From CAYOWK01 sp964407665 (GTDB taxonomy: Bacteria; Pseudomonadota; Alphaproteobacteria; Caulobacterales; Hyphomonadaceae), in NCBI GenBank assembly GCA_964407665.1, contig CAYOWK010000020.1:1-64000 (forward strand): a stretch of DNA of 64,000 nt, given 5' to 3'. The position numbers and the translations under genes were made by a program. Shown here piece after piece: positions 26,560 through 34,477 of the stretch. The notes below the pieces were generated by a model, which made no database searches, was not told the DNA's origin, and saw nothing but the letters and a program-made list of their open reading frames with translations. Position 1 is the stretch's first letter; each line of letters opens with the position of its first letter.

Positions 26560-27279
26560 TTGTTTCACGAACTGTTCCGCTGGCTACAGGATGACCTGGG
26601 TGCAAACCTGGAAGCCGGCACGTCCTCTTGGTCTCAACAGATCCTGGGGTCCCTGAATATCTGGCCGCTGCTGGAAGGCACACACGTTCTCACCCTCATG
26701 CTGTTCGCCGGCACGATCTGGATCGTGGATCTGCGGATGCTGGGCGTCGCATTCAAGAACGTTCCGTTCTCGAAGTTGAACGACAAGATCCTTCCCTACA
26801 CGGTGTTCGGGTTCGCCCTGCTCATCGTGACCGGCGTCATCCTCTTCCTCGCCAAACCGATGGTCTATTACCACTCGATCTGGTTCCGGTTCAAAATGGT
26901 GTTCCTGCTCATCGCAGCGGTGAACATCCTGATCTTCCACAAGAAGGTCCAGGCGACGCAGGACCAGTGGGACACCGACCCCAGCCCGCCGCAGGCTGTG
27001 AAGATCTCGGCCATGATCTCGATGGTCTCTTGGATCTTGGTGATCATCTTCGGCCGGTTCATCGCCTATAACTGGTACGACTGCGGCAAGCCGCAGCCGG
27101 GCTGGATCAACGCTGTGGCGGAATGCGCAGCCTATCCGGGCGGCATCGTCGAGGCTGAGGCCATGCTTGAAGAGGAAGCGGCTCCCGTTGAGGAGGTGAT
27201 GGCAACTGACGATCCGCCGGTTCCAGAAGAGGCGCTGCCTGACGGCGCACCCACGGAACAGCCGGCAGGAGAGGAGTAA
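26560..27279 (+). CDS. DUF6644-like multi-pass membrane protein (TTG start)
   Basis: A 239-residue membrane protein with four to five helices. The TTG at 26560 is preferred because GGGGAGG lies 9 bp upstream and the resulting MFHELFRWLQDDLG matches the MSFNELFPSWQDW start of the next gene. The longer frame from 26458 has no ribosome site. The core has SLNIWPLLEGTHVLTLMLFAGTIWIVDLRMLG and later SIWFRFKMVFLLIAAVNILIFHKK, as in DUF6644 proteins, with His residues near membrane borders. The C-terminal 50 residues are an acidic Glu/Pro tail. Function unknown. Confidence 0.78.
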   Translation: MFHELFRWLQDDLGANLEAGTSSWSQQILGSLNIWPLLEGTHVLTLMLFAGTIWIVDLRMLGVAFKNVPFSKLNDKILPYTVFGFALLIVTGVILFLAKPMVYYHSIWFRFKMVFLLIAAVNILIFHKKVQATQDQWDTDPSPPQAVKISAMISMVSWILVIIFGRFIAYNWYDCGKPQPGWINAVAECAAYPGGIVEAEAMLEEEAAPVEEVMATDDPPVPEEALPDGAPTEQPAGEE

Positions 27280-27284
27280 CCGCC

Positions 27285-28163
27285 ATGAGCTTCAATGAAC
27301 TCTTCCCGAGTTGGCAGGACTGGGTCGCCAACCTCAAGAACGTTCCCCCCGGCAACATCGTGGCGGATTCGGTCTGGCTCTACGCCGTCTTTGGCGCAGC
27401 CCACCTGCTCTTCCTCGCCCTGCTGGGCGGAGCGGTGATCCTGCTCAACATGCGGATGCTGGGCGTCGGCATGACGGCGGTTTCTCCCGCCGACACCGAG
27501 CGCGGCCTGCGTCCCTACCTGATCGTTGGCGTCGTCGGCGTCCTGTTCACCGGCATCACGATCGGCTGGGCCAACGCTGACAAACTCTATGCAAGCACGG
27601 CCTTCCTAGTGAAGATGATCTCGCTGACCGGCGCCATGATCTTCTCCTTTGGAGTGGCTGCGGCTGCTGCGCGCACAGACGACAAGCTGTCCATGCAGAC
27701 GAAGATCCTGGCGGGCGTCGCGTTCGCCCTGTGGGTCTGGTCGATGTACGTCTTCTCATCCAAGGACGGCACCAACCCCGGCTCGGTCCACCTGGTGTTC
27801 GCGGCCTTCGTCATCCTGCTGGGCTTCGCCCGGCCGCTGACGCGACTGATCGGCATCGGCGTCGGCGTTGTGCTGCTGCTGGCCTACATCATCCTCGGCT
27901 ACTTCGTGTTCGGCGGACCGGACAACAACTACGACGCCGTGATGGGCACGTACGGCGATGACGGCTCGCTCGCAGCCTGGGGCGTGACCCAGTGGTGCGT
28001 GAACCTTGCCGCAATCGCTGTGACCGCCCTGCTCGGCTACGAGATCGCGACGAACAACTCGGCCGAGGGCAAACCTCCGGTGACCAAGGCGATCGCGCTG
28101 TTCTCCATCCTTTGCTGGGTGACAGTCGCGGCCGCTGGACGCTGGATCGGCCTCAGCCCGTAG
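27285..28163 (+). CDS. Second DUF6644-like multi-pass membrane protein
   Basis: A 292-residue protein with about seven hydrophobic helices, starting 5 bp after the preceding gene (GGAGAGGAG ahead of the ATG). The N-terminal third is related to its neighbour: MSFNELFPSWQDW, SVWLYAVFGAAHLLFLALLGGAVILLNMRMLG and AFLVKMISLTGAMIF. The C-terminal half has extra helices and no acidic tail. The shared layout implies an old duplication. Together with the cytochrome c'-like lipoprotein it could form a membrane redox complex, but this rests on gene order only. A strong terminator follows. Confidence 0.78.
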   Translation: MSFNELFPSWQDWVANLKNVPPGNIVADSVWLYAVFGAAHLLFLALLGGAVILLNMRMLGVGMTAVSPADTERGLRPYLIVGVVGVLFTGITIGWANADKLYASTAFLVKMISLTGAMIFSFGVAAAAARTDDKLSMQTKILAGVAFALWVWSMYVFSSKDGTNPGSVHLVFAAFVILLGFARPLTRLIGIGVGVVLLLAYIILGYFVFGGPDNNYDAVMGTYGDDGSLAAWGVTQWCVNLAAIAVTALLGYEIATNNSAEGKPPVTKAIALFSILCWVTVAAAGRWIGLSP

Positions 28164-28188
28164 GACACCGCGGGACCGAGACATCTGC

Positions 28189-28220
28189 AAAGCCCCGGAG
28201 AGCCATCTCCGGGGCTTTTT
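28189..28220 (+). terminator. Rho-independent terminator after the DUF6644-like pair
   Basis: AGCCCCGGAG at 28191-28200 pairs with CTCCGGGGCT at 28207-28216 (10 bp, 6-nt loop), followed by a run of T to 28220. It is 28 bp after the stop. Confidence 0.92.
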
Positions 28221-28677
28221 GCTGGCTCCGGCCTGTCCATGCTTCAGGATGCGGGCACGGTTTTTCGATCGGACCGGCGCGAGCCGTCCGTGATGCTGTG
28301 GCTCCCCTCCCGTGAGACACAGGAGGCCGGGGCGCGCGGAACGCGCCTTGTTGAATACAATGCCAGTCTTGCGACTGGCCGGTGCGTCCGGTCGTGATCG
28401 GCCCCGGCTTTGGCCAGGACCGTGAATCACGCCCGTCTTTTAAATCGAGACGGATTCACACTTTTGGCGCGACGCGCCAAAACCGATCCGGCTCGGCACG
28501 CGCCCCGTTCGGACGTTTGGCCCGGTGACGTCGACGGAGCCTGTTAGGCCCTGGTCCGCATCCCGGTGACGCGCGCATGGAAGACCGATCTTCCATGATG
28601 CACCCCCACTTCGATCGCAGGGACAGGTATTTCAGACCGCCGCTTGAGGCCGACCGCTTCGATCTCGCCCCTTCACG

Positions 28678-28727
28678 GCCCGCCCTTCGAGACGCCTCGC
28701 TACCGCGAGGCTCCTCAGGGTGAGCCG
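28678..28727. repeat. REP-like element 1
   Basis: CCCTTCGAGAC, then GCCTCGC (28694-28700) and GCGAGGC (28705-28711) around TACC, then CTCCTCAGGGTGAG. This is the common alphaproteobacterial extragenic palindrome whose complement reads CTCACCCTGAGGAGCC. Confidence 0.75.
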
Positions 28728-28918
28728 ATCAGGGGCTCGAGTTTCACAGGCGGCAGCAGCGATGGTCGCCGCGCCGTCCGAGCTTCTGGCATTCGATGTT
28801 GCGGTGCGCACCAAACCCTCCCGCGCCAGACGCGAGAGGAAGATTGTGGCTGATGGATACCCGGTCGGATTCAATCTGGCCGGGGCAGCATTCTGGAAGC
28901 GGCGCACGGGGCCGTGGT

Positions 28919-28956
28919 CCTCGCGTCCTTCGACAGGCTCAGGATGAGGTGCGAGG
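28919..28956. repeat. REP-like element 2
   Basis: GTCCTTCGACAGGCTCAGG followed by ATGAGG at 28925-28949, flanked by CTCGC (28920-28924) and GCGAG (28951-28955) in inverted order. This is the widespread extragenic sequence that translates as LRQAQDE in one frame. Confidence 0.75.
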
Positions 28957-29108
28957 ATCCAGACTTCGGAAATCACGTTTGAGGTCAGTCTGTTAAGCTT
29001 GGAGTCCCGCATTCGCGGAAACACGGACTCTTAAGTGTCCGTTTTCAGGGAAGGCGGCCCGAGGTGTTGAACCCGGGCGAGACGCGTCCCGCAGCTGCCG
29101 GGCCTCAA

Positions 29109-29148
29109 ACAAAAAAGAAAACGCCGCCCGGAGCAATCCGGGCGGCGT
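29109..29148 (-). terminator. Rho-independent terminator of the DUF6152 gene
   Basis: A 12-bp perfect stem (29121-29132 with 29137-29148, GCAA loop on the plus strand) is followed on the minus strand by a T-rich tract complementary to AAACAAAAAAGAAA at 29107-29120. Confidence 0.92.
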
Positions 29149-29179
29149 CCTCAATTCAGCAATCAGGCTTGAGCCAGAC

Positions 29180-29713
29180 CTACGCCGGAGCGGTGGGCTT
29201 GCACTCTGCGCCCTGGCCGCCCTCGGTGGCGTCAGAGCCATCCTTCGGAGCGCCCGTGCCCGACGAACCCACGAACAGTTTGCAACCGTTCGGGAAGGTG
29301 ATGTCGCGACCGTTGGCCTTGCAGGTCGCTTTTTTCGACTTGGAGTGCATCTCGCAAAGGGCGTCCTTGGACTGGTAGCCGCGAACGACCACTTCCGTGC
29401 CGACTTTCAGCGAGTTCTTGTTGATGCCGGTCCGCAGCAGCGTGTTCGGCGTACCGCCTTCGATCGCCCAGAAGGTTTCAGTACCCTTCTTGGCGACACC
29501 TTTGATGTCGGTGTCCGGAACCTGGATGTGGATCCAGGTGTGCGGGTTGGTCCACTCGATGAGCGTGACCTTGCCCTTCAGCAGAACCGGCGCGTTGGCG
29601 TCGAACTCGGCGGCGAAGGCGTGGTGGGCGTAGCTTACGCCAGCGCCAACACCGGCGGCGCCGAGGGCGGCGACGGCAGCAGCGACGAGCGCGAACCGCT
29701 TGTTGATCTTCAT
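29180..29713 (-). CDS. DUF6152 family exported protein
   Basis: A 177-residue protein. The ATG at 29713 follows AGGAGGAAAC and gives a signal peptide ending near VSYAHHAFAAEF. The core VLLKGKVTLIEWTNPHTWIHIQV and TLLRTGINKNSLKVGTEVVVRGYQSKD is the DUF6152 small beta-barrel. An unusual C-terminal extension of about 65 residues holds four Cys (ALCEMHSK, ATCKANG, NGCKLF, AECKPT) and a Gly/Ser-rich tail. Function unknown. It is followed by a strong terminator and preceded on the same strand by the unknown lipoprotein gene across 285 bp. Confidence 0.85.
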   Translation of the reverse strand: MKINKRFALVAAAVAALGAAGVGAGVSYAHHAFAAEFDANAPVLLKGKVTLIEWTNPHTWIHIQVPDTDIKGVAKKGTETFWAIEGGTPNTLLRTGINKNSLKVGTEVVVRGYQSKDALCEMHSKSKKATCKANGRDITFPNGCKLFVGSSGTGAPKDGSDATEGGQGAECKPTAPA

Positions 29714-29960
29714 AGTTTCCTCCTGCACCCGGCCGCTAACGCAGAGTTGCGGCCGGTATCCAAAAACGATCCGCCTGGTACGTCTGGCAACTTTGCCCCG
29801 GCCCAAGCCCCTTCAACCAGTTCCTGTCGACCTTTGAGCCATAATTTGGATCAGGGCGACTCTCAATACTTGAACTGTGCACGACCCTGTCTGAACGGGA
29901 CCTGTACGGTTCACTTGTCCTTGAACGAAGCTGGTTTCTCCAATCCGTCGATCAAACTGC

Positions 29961-29990
29961 AGCAGCCGGCGCCACAGGACGCCGGCTGCT
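29961..29990 (-). terminator. Stem-loop after the unknown lipoprotein gene
   Basis: AGCAGCCGGCG at 29961-29971 pairs with CGCCGGCTGCT at 29980-29990 (11 bp, 8-nt loop), 8 bp past the stop of the minus-strand gene at 29999. The T-tract on that strand is weak. The remainder of the spacer up to 29713 shows no gene. Confidence 0.6.
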
Positions 29991-29998
29991 TTCAGGTC

Positions 29999-30976
29999 CT
30001 ACTTCGGTGCGGGCGGCGTCCAGGCCTTGATAGAGTCCGGCTTCTCGCCGCGCTCCTCGGCTTCCTTGCGGGCGCGCTCGAGCGCGGGGCCTTCCAGCGG
30101 GTTCTTGCGGAGGTGACCGTACATCATCTCCTCGACGAACTCGACGCACTTGAACTGCTGGAGTTGCGCGTCTTCGCCTACGCCCTTGTAAAGGTTGAAG
30201 GCGATCTTCCAGGGGCGGGTGTAGGTTTCCGGGTCCTCGATGGTCGCTTCGTAGCGCATCGTGTTCTCGCCCGTGCGGGTCCAGCGCTCGGTGACCTTGG
30301 TGGTCGTGCCGTGGTGGTTGCCAGCGCGGTCAAGCCAAGTGTCGGAGAGAAGGCCGGTGACTTCGACGACGAACGTGTCGCCTTCCCACTTGCCGTAGGA
30401 CTGGCCCATCCACGAGTCGACGGGGGCTTCACCCGGATCCTCGAGGTACACGTTGCGGACGGCTCCCGCGTACTCGTACGCGAAGAACACGGCGCTGTCA
30501 GACTGGAAGATCTGGAACGGCATGTTCATGTAGTTGGCGCGCGGGATACCCGGCAGATAGCATTTCACTTCCGGATCGCGATTGATCCAGTCGGCCCTGT
30601 TCTCGTCGCGCAGGGCTTTGGCCTCGGCGGTGTAGGGGATTTCCCCGCCGATCTTGCCATCCTGGGTCAGCACGATGCCGACGCCAGCCGGCACTGCGCC
30701 GACGGCGCCCAGAGCCACGACCGATGCGGCCGGAACCGGACCGTAGGGGCCTGCACGCATCTGCAGGGCCGACGAGGCCGGATGTGCTTCGATGTTGAAA
30801 TTGGCGGTGTTCATCACCTTCCACACGCCGTTCAGGTCGGGCTTGTCGGTGCCCGGAAGGCGCGGAGCAACCCATGCAGTCGAGGCCGCTGAGGCGCCGC
30901 CAGTGGCGGGCGTCCCGGCCGTCTGACAACCGCCAAGAGCGATCGCCACCGCAATAGCGGATACAATGTACTTCAT
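29999..30976 (-). CDS. Lipoprotein of unknown function with WxGDTxVVEVT-type repeat region
   Basis: A 325-residue protein. The ATG at 30976 follows GGGGAGGAG and opens a lipoprotein signal (KYIVSAIAVAIALGGC). The mature part begins LPGTDKPDLNGVW and later has YGKWEGDTFVVEVTGLLSDTWLDRAGNHHGTTTKVTERWTR, then YEATIEDPETYTRPWKIAFNLYK. This pattern is widespread in Acidobacteria and some proteobacteria as uncharacterised exported proteins, often near DUF6152 genes. It may be a beta-rich carrier or binding protein, but no activity is known. It is on the same strand as the DUF6152 gene. Confidence 0.78.
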   Translation of the reverse strand: MKYIVSAIAVAIALGGCQTAGTPATGGASAASTAWVAPRLPGTDKPDLNGVWKVMNTANFNIEAHPASSALQMRAGPYGPVPAASVVALGAVGAVPAGVGIVLTQDGKIGGEIPYTAEAKALRDENRADWINRDPEVKCYLPGIPRANYMNMPFQIFQSDSAVFFAYEYAGAVRNVYLEDPGEAPVDSWMGQSYGKWEGDTFVVEVTGLLSDTWLDRAGNHHGTTTKVTERWTRTGENTMRYEATIEDPETYTRPWKIAFNLYKGVGEDAQLQQFKCVEFVEEMMYGHLRKNPLEGPALERARKEAEERGEKPDSIKAWTPPAPK

Positions 30977-31108
30977 ATCTCCTCCCCGTACGCCCATATG
31001 CAGATGGCGTGCTCGATGGTGTCCAACGCAGCCGTCGCCGGTTTCCGTTGCTGATGACGGAATATCCAGCGGGGCCGCAGCCGGGCTCGGGCGCGAACAT
31101 AGCTAGGA

Positions 31109-33634
31109 TCAGCCCGAGCGCAAGACAGTGGCAGGGCGTTGGGTCAACGTCCGCCATCCCACGAGAGCGCCGCCGCCTGCCGATGCCGCAACTGCGATAA
31201 GGGCGACCACAGCGATCGGCGCGGGGTCGAAGCGCCACTGCGCCTCGAACACATAGACCACCACCGGCCAGGCGGCGGCGATGCCCATTCCACACCCCGC
31301 CAACACCGCGGCAAGCCCTGCGAGACCGAACTCGGCGGCATAAAGCATGAGAATGCGGGCGCGCTCGGCGCCGAACACTTTCAGGAGCGCCGTCTCCGTC
31401 CGCCGCCGCCGTATTGCGGCTGCGAAGGCGCCGAACAGGACGAGCACTCCGGCCGATGTGACCACCCCCGCCAGCAGAGACACGATCAACGTGATTTGAT
31501 CGAGAAGATCGGCTGCCGTCTCCAGCGTCCGCCTCAACTGGAAGGAAAGCACGCCCGGCCAGCGGTCTGACACGGCGCGAACGAGGGCGTCTTCCTTGTC
31601 TGGCGCGATGCGGACGATGGCCGTCGAGAAGGGTTTTGCCGCCTCCAGCGTCCCAGGCGACAGGACGAACGCCATGTTGGCGCCAAACCCGCCCCAGTCG
31701 ACCCGGCGGATCGAGGCGACGCTGGCTTCCAGCTCGCGGCCGAAGATGCGGAAGCCGATGGTGTCGCCAACCGTCAGGCCTAGCCCCTTGGCCGCCCCCT
31801 CCTCGACCGACACCAGCAGCGGACCGCTATAGTCGGCTGGCCACCATGTCCCGGACCGCAGGTCGGATTCGGGCGGCTCTCCAGCCACCACCGTCATGCC
31901 GGTTTCGCCGCGCACCACCCAGCGTTCCTCCGGGGACACGTCCTCCTCGCGCAGCGGCACGCCCTTCAGCGAGATCACACGACCCAGAATGAACGGCGCC
32001 CGCCGGTACTCGTCGAGATCGTTCACGGCCACGCCCTGCTGGGCCATCAGCGCGTCGAACGCCTCGGCCTCCTCTCCGCCGGGTATCTGGCGGAAGATCA
32101 CGGCTGGAGCATTCGCAGGCGCGGTGTCGCGGACCTGCCCGATCAGGTTGGTCTCGACCACCGAGACAAGCGTCAGCAGCGCAAGACCCAGCCCAAGCGC
32201 CGGCGCCACGATGGGTGCGAGCGAGCCTGGGCCTCCGAGGCTCGACAGCACGATCCGCCCATAGCCGCGGGCGCCGCGCGCCGCGGCCCTCGCCGCCCGC
32301 CGGACAAGGCTGGCTGCGCCCAACAGGACCAGGTGGGCGAAGGCTGCGCCGACAAGCAGGCCAAGCGTCACGATGGGCCGTGCAGAGCCCAGCATGGCGA
32401 TGCCAATGAGCGCTATCGCAGCGATACCGGCCGCAATCAGCTCGGGTACGGGCCGGAGATGCGAGGCCCCTTCCCCGGCGCGGCGGAACAGGGCTGCAGG
32501 CGGGGTCATGCGGGCGCGTCCCAGCGCGGGGGCCGCGAAGACCACGGCCGCCAGCAGCGCGAGAACGAATGCGGTCACGAGCGGGGCCAGATAGACCCCG
32601 GTCTGTGCGGGCAAGGGGATCTGGTCGCCCGCGACAGCCGTGAGAAGGAAGGGGGTTGCTGCTCCTGCGGCCGTTCCCACGAATGCGCCAAGCGCCGCCA
32701 GACCTGCCAGCTGCACCGCATAGGCTGCGCGGATTGTGCCTCCATCGGCGCCGAGCGCCTTGAGAGCTGCGATGGATTCAATGCGCGTTTCGAGAAACGC
32801 TGCTGTCGCCTGGCTGACGCCGACGCCTCCGGCCACCAGCGCTGCGATACCGACCACGGACATGAAGGTGTTGAGCATGTCGAGCAGGTCGCGCAGACCG
32901 TCGACCGCATCGTCCGGCCCGCGATAGCGCATACCCGCTTCGCCCCAGGCCGCGTCTGCATCCGCCTCGAGCGTGGCGGTATCTGCGCCCGGCGCCAGCA
33001 GAAGACGGTAGCTCGCACGGAACAGCCGCCCGGCCGCCAGATCGCCGCCTTCCCGCATCGCGTCGAGCGACAGGAGCGCGCTGGGCTGGAAGGCGCCGGG
33101 CTTGCCGATGCGGTCGGGCTCGCCCACCAGCACGGCGCGGACTTCAACGGGACGCCCGCCGAGATCAATGGTCTCGCCCACCTGAGCCTGCAGGTTGTCC
33201 AGCAGGGTCTGGCTGACCGCCGCGCCCCAGATGCCGTCGCGCTGCGCGAGAGCCTCGGACAGCGGCAAGGCGGGCGAAAGGGTGGGCTCTCCGATCAGCG
33301 GGAATGCGCCATCGACACCCCGCACATCGGTCTGGCGGACGGCGTCGCCCTTGCGCGCCATCATGTCGGTGGAGACGGTCTGCGAGAGCGTCCCGCGCTC
33401 CGTCATCCAGGCCAGCTCTGCAGGCGTCGCCTCGCGCTGCGAGAGGGTGAGCATCGCGTCGCCGCCCAGCAGACGCCGCGACTGCAGGTCGAGGCCCTGG
33501 CTGAATGTCTGGGTCACGGACCCCGACGCTGCGATGGCCCACGCGCCGAGCGCCAGACAGGCGAGGTAGATCCAGAAGCCGCCAACACCGCCAGCCAGCT
33601 CCCTCCGCGCAATGCGGAGCCAGGGAGCCATCAT
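31109..33634 (-). CDS. YbbP-type ABC transporter permease (FtsX-like)
   Basis: An 841-residue protein with the ten-helix YbbP layout. One N-terminal helix (about 18-40) is followed by a periplasmic domain, three FtsX-like helices (about 255-390), two to four central helices (about 400-490), a second large periplasmic domain, and three C-terminal helices (about 715-825). LLKVFGAERARILMLYAAEFGLAG is the cytoplasmic coupling region. It overlaps the ATPase gene by 4 bp. With the divergent tesA this is the YbbAP-TesA arrangement, thought to extract hydrophobic compounds from the inner membrane for hydrolysis in the periplasm. Confidence 0.93.
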   Translation of the reverse strand: MMAPWLRIARRELAGGVGGFWIYLACLALGAWAIAASGSVTQTFSQGLDLQSRRLLGGDAMLTLSQREATPAELAWMTERGTLSQTVSTDMMARKGDAVRQTDVRGVDGAFPLIGEPTLSPALPLSEALAQRDGIWGAAVSQTLLDNLQAQVGETIDLGGRPVEVRAVLVGEPDRIGKPGAFQPSALLSLDAMREGGDLAAGRLFRASYRLLLAPGADTATLEADADAAWGEAGMRYRGPDDAVDGLRDLLDMLNTFMSVVGIAALVAGGVGVSQATAAFLETRIESIAALKALGADGGTIRAAYAVQLAGLAALGAFVGTAAGAATPFLLTAVAGDQIPLPAQTGVYLAPLVTAFVLALLAAVVFAAPALGRARMTPPAALFRRAGEGASHLRPVPELIAAGIAAIALIGIAMLGSARPIVTLGLLVGAAFAHLVLLGAASLVRRAARAAARGARGYGRIVLSSLGGPGSLAPIVAPALGLGLALLTLVSVVETNLIGQVRDTAPANAPAVIFRQIPGGEEAEAFDALMAQQGVAVNDLDEYRRAPFILGRVISLKGVPLREEDVSPEERWVVRGETGMTVVAGEPPESDLRSGTWWPADYSGPLLVSVEEGAAKGLGLTVGDTIGFRIFGRELEASVASIRRVDWGGFGANMAFVLSPGTLEAAKPFSTAIVRIAPDKEDALVRAVSDRWPGVLSFQLRRTLETAADLLDQITLIVSLLAGVVTSAGVLVLFGAFAAAIRRRRTETALLKVFGAERARILMLYAAEFGLAGLAAVLAGCGMGIAAAWPVVVYVFEAQWRFDPAPIAVVALIAVAASAGGGALVGWRTLTQRPATVLRSG

Positions 33635-34302
33635 ACGATTCTCCCGTCGCTCATCTCGACGATACGGTCGGCGCGTGCGGCCAGCTGGGAGTCGTGCGTC
33701 ACGACCACCAGCGTCGCGCCCCGATCGCGGGCGAGCGCGAACAGCATGTCGGCGACGATGGCGCCCGACTCGCGATCGAGGTTGCCGGTCGGCTCGTCGG
33801 CGAACACGACCTGCGGGTTGCAGGCGAGCGCCCGTGCCACCGCCACCCTCTGGCGCTCGCCGCCCGACAGCTGGCCAGGATAGTGATCCATCCGCCCGCC
33901 AAGCCCGACGGCCTCAAGGGCTGCTTTCGCGGCAGCGTCCACGTTGGCGATCCCGGCAATCTCCAGCGGCGTGCGGACATTGTCGAAGGCGGTCATGGTG
34001 TTGAGCAGGTGGAAGGACTGGAAGACGAGACTGACCTTGCCGCGCCGGATACGCGCCAGCTGGTCTTCGCTCTTTCCGGCCAGGCTGGTTCCCAGCAGGA
34101 TGGCTTCGCCCGAGGTCGCCTGCTCGATGCCGGAAGCAACCGAAATCAGCGACGACTTGCCGGAGCCGGACGGCCCCACAACCGCGACGCTTTCACCGGG
34201 ATTGGCGTAGAAGGTGACGCCCTTGAGGATATCCACCGGGCCGGACAGGGCCGGCAGGGTGAGGCGCACGTCTTTCAACTCGAGAGCAGGCGTCAAATCC
34301 AA
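33631..34302 (-). CDS. YbbA-type ABC transporter ATP-binding protein
   Basis: A 223-residue ATPase if started at TTG 34302. It has Walker A GPSGSGKSSLI, Q-loop SLVFQSFHLL, signature LSGGERQRVAVARALA, Walker B VVFADEPTGNLD and the switch His in LVVVTHDSQLA. These are typical of the LolD/MacB/YbbA branch. The open frame extends to 34551, but that part overlaps the tesA promoter and start and lacks family similarity. The TTG fits family length but has only a weak upstream CGGGA. It forms the motor for the YbbP-type permease encoded next. Confidence 0.93.
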   Translation of the reverse strand: MDLTPALELKDVRLTLPALSGPVDILKGVTFYANPGESVAVVGPSGSGKSSLISVASGIEQATSGEAILLGTSLAGKSEDQLARIRRGKVSLVFQSFHLLNTMTAFDNVRTPLEIAGIANVDAAAKAALEAVGLGGRMDHYPGQLSGGERQRVAVARALACNPQVVFADEPTGNLDRESGAIVADMLFALARDRGATLVVVTHDSQLAARADRIVEMSDGRIV

Positions 34303-34477
34303 GAATCCCGGGAGACTGATTGCCGGACGGCGGGTGACGTTTCCATATGCGGTGGCTGCTGTCGATGCAGGTTGCGGGTCGACGGCGGCGCCAATCAACC
34401 TTACGTCTGCGAGTGCGCGCCGGACCACAGGACGGCGAGCAGGCCTGCACCGGGATAACAAATGGAGAAGCGTCCGC

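Larger units (their letters stand above)
28221..29108. other. Non-coding region of about 0.9 kb with REP-like elements
   Basis: No frame here has a family match, a convincing ribosome site or neighbour-like codon use. The region contains two REP-like elements (listed separately) and scattered short inverted repeats. It is bounded by a terminator on each side, so it is probably transcriptionally quiet. No tRNA or known RNA was recognised. Confidence 0.6.

Noticed and set aside
28632..29024. 130-residue open frame in the REP-containing spacer
   Set aside because: It runs through both REP elements, lacks a ribosome site and has no similarity that I can recognise.
28221..29179. tRNA or other structured RNA gene in the long spacer
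   Set aside because: No T-loop (GGTTCRANNCC) with matching acceptor stem was found here or elsewhere in the window.
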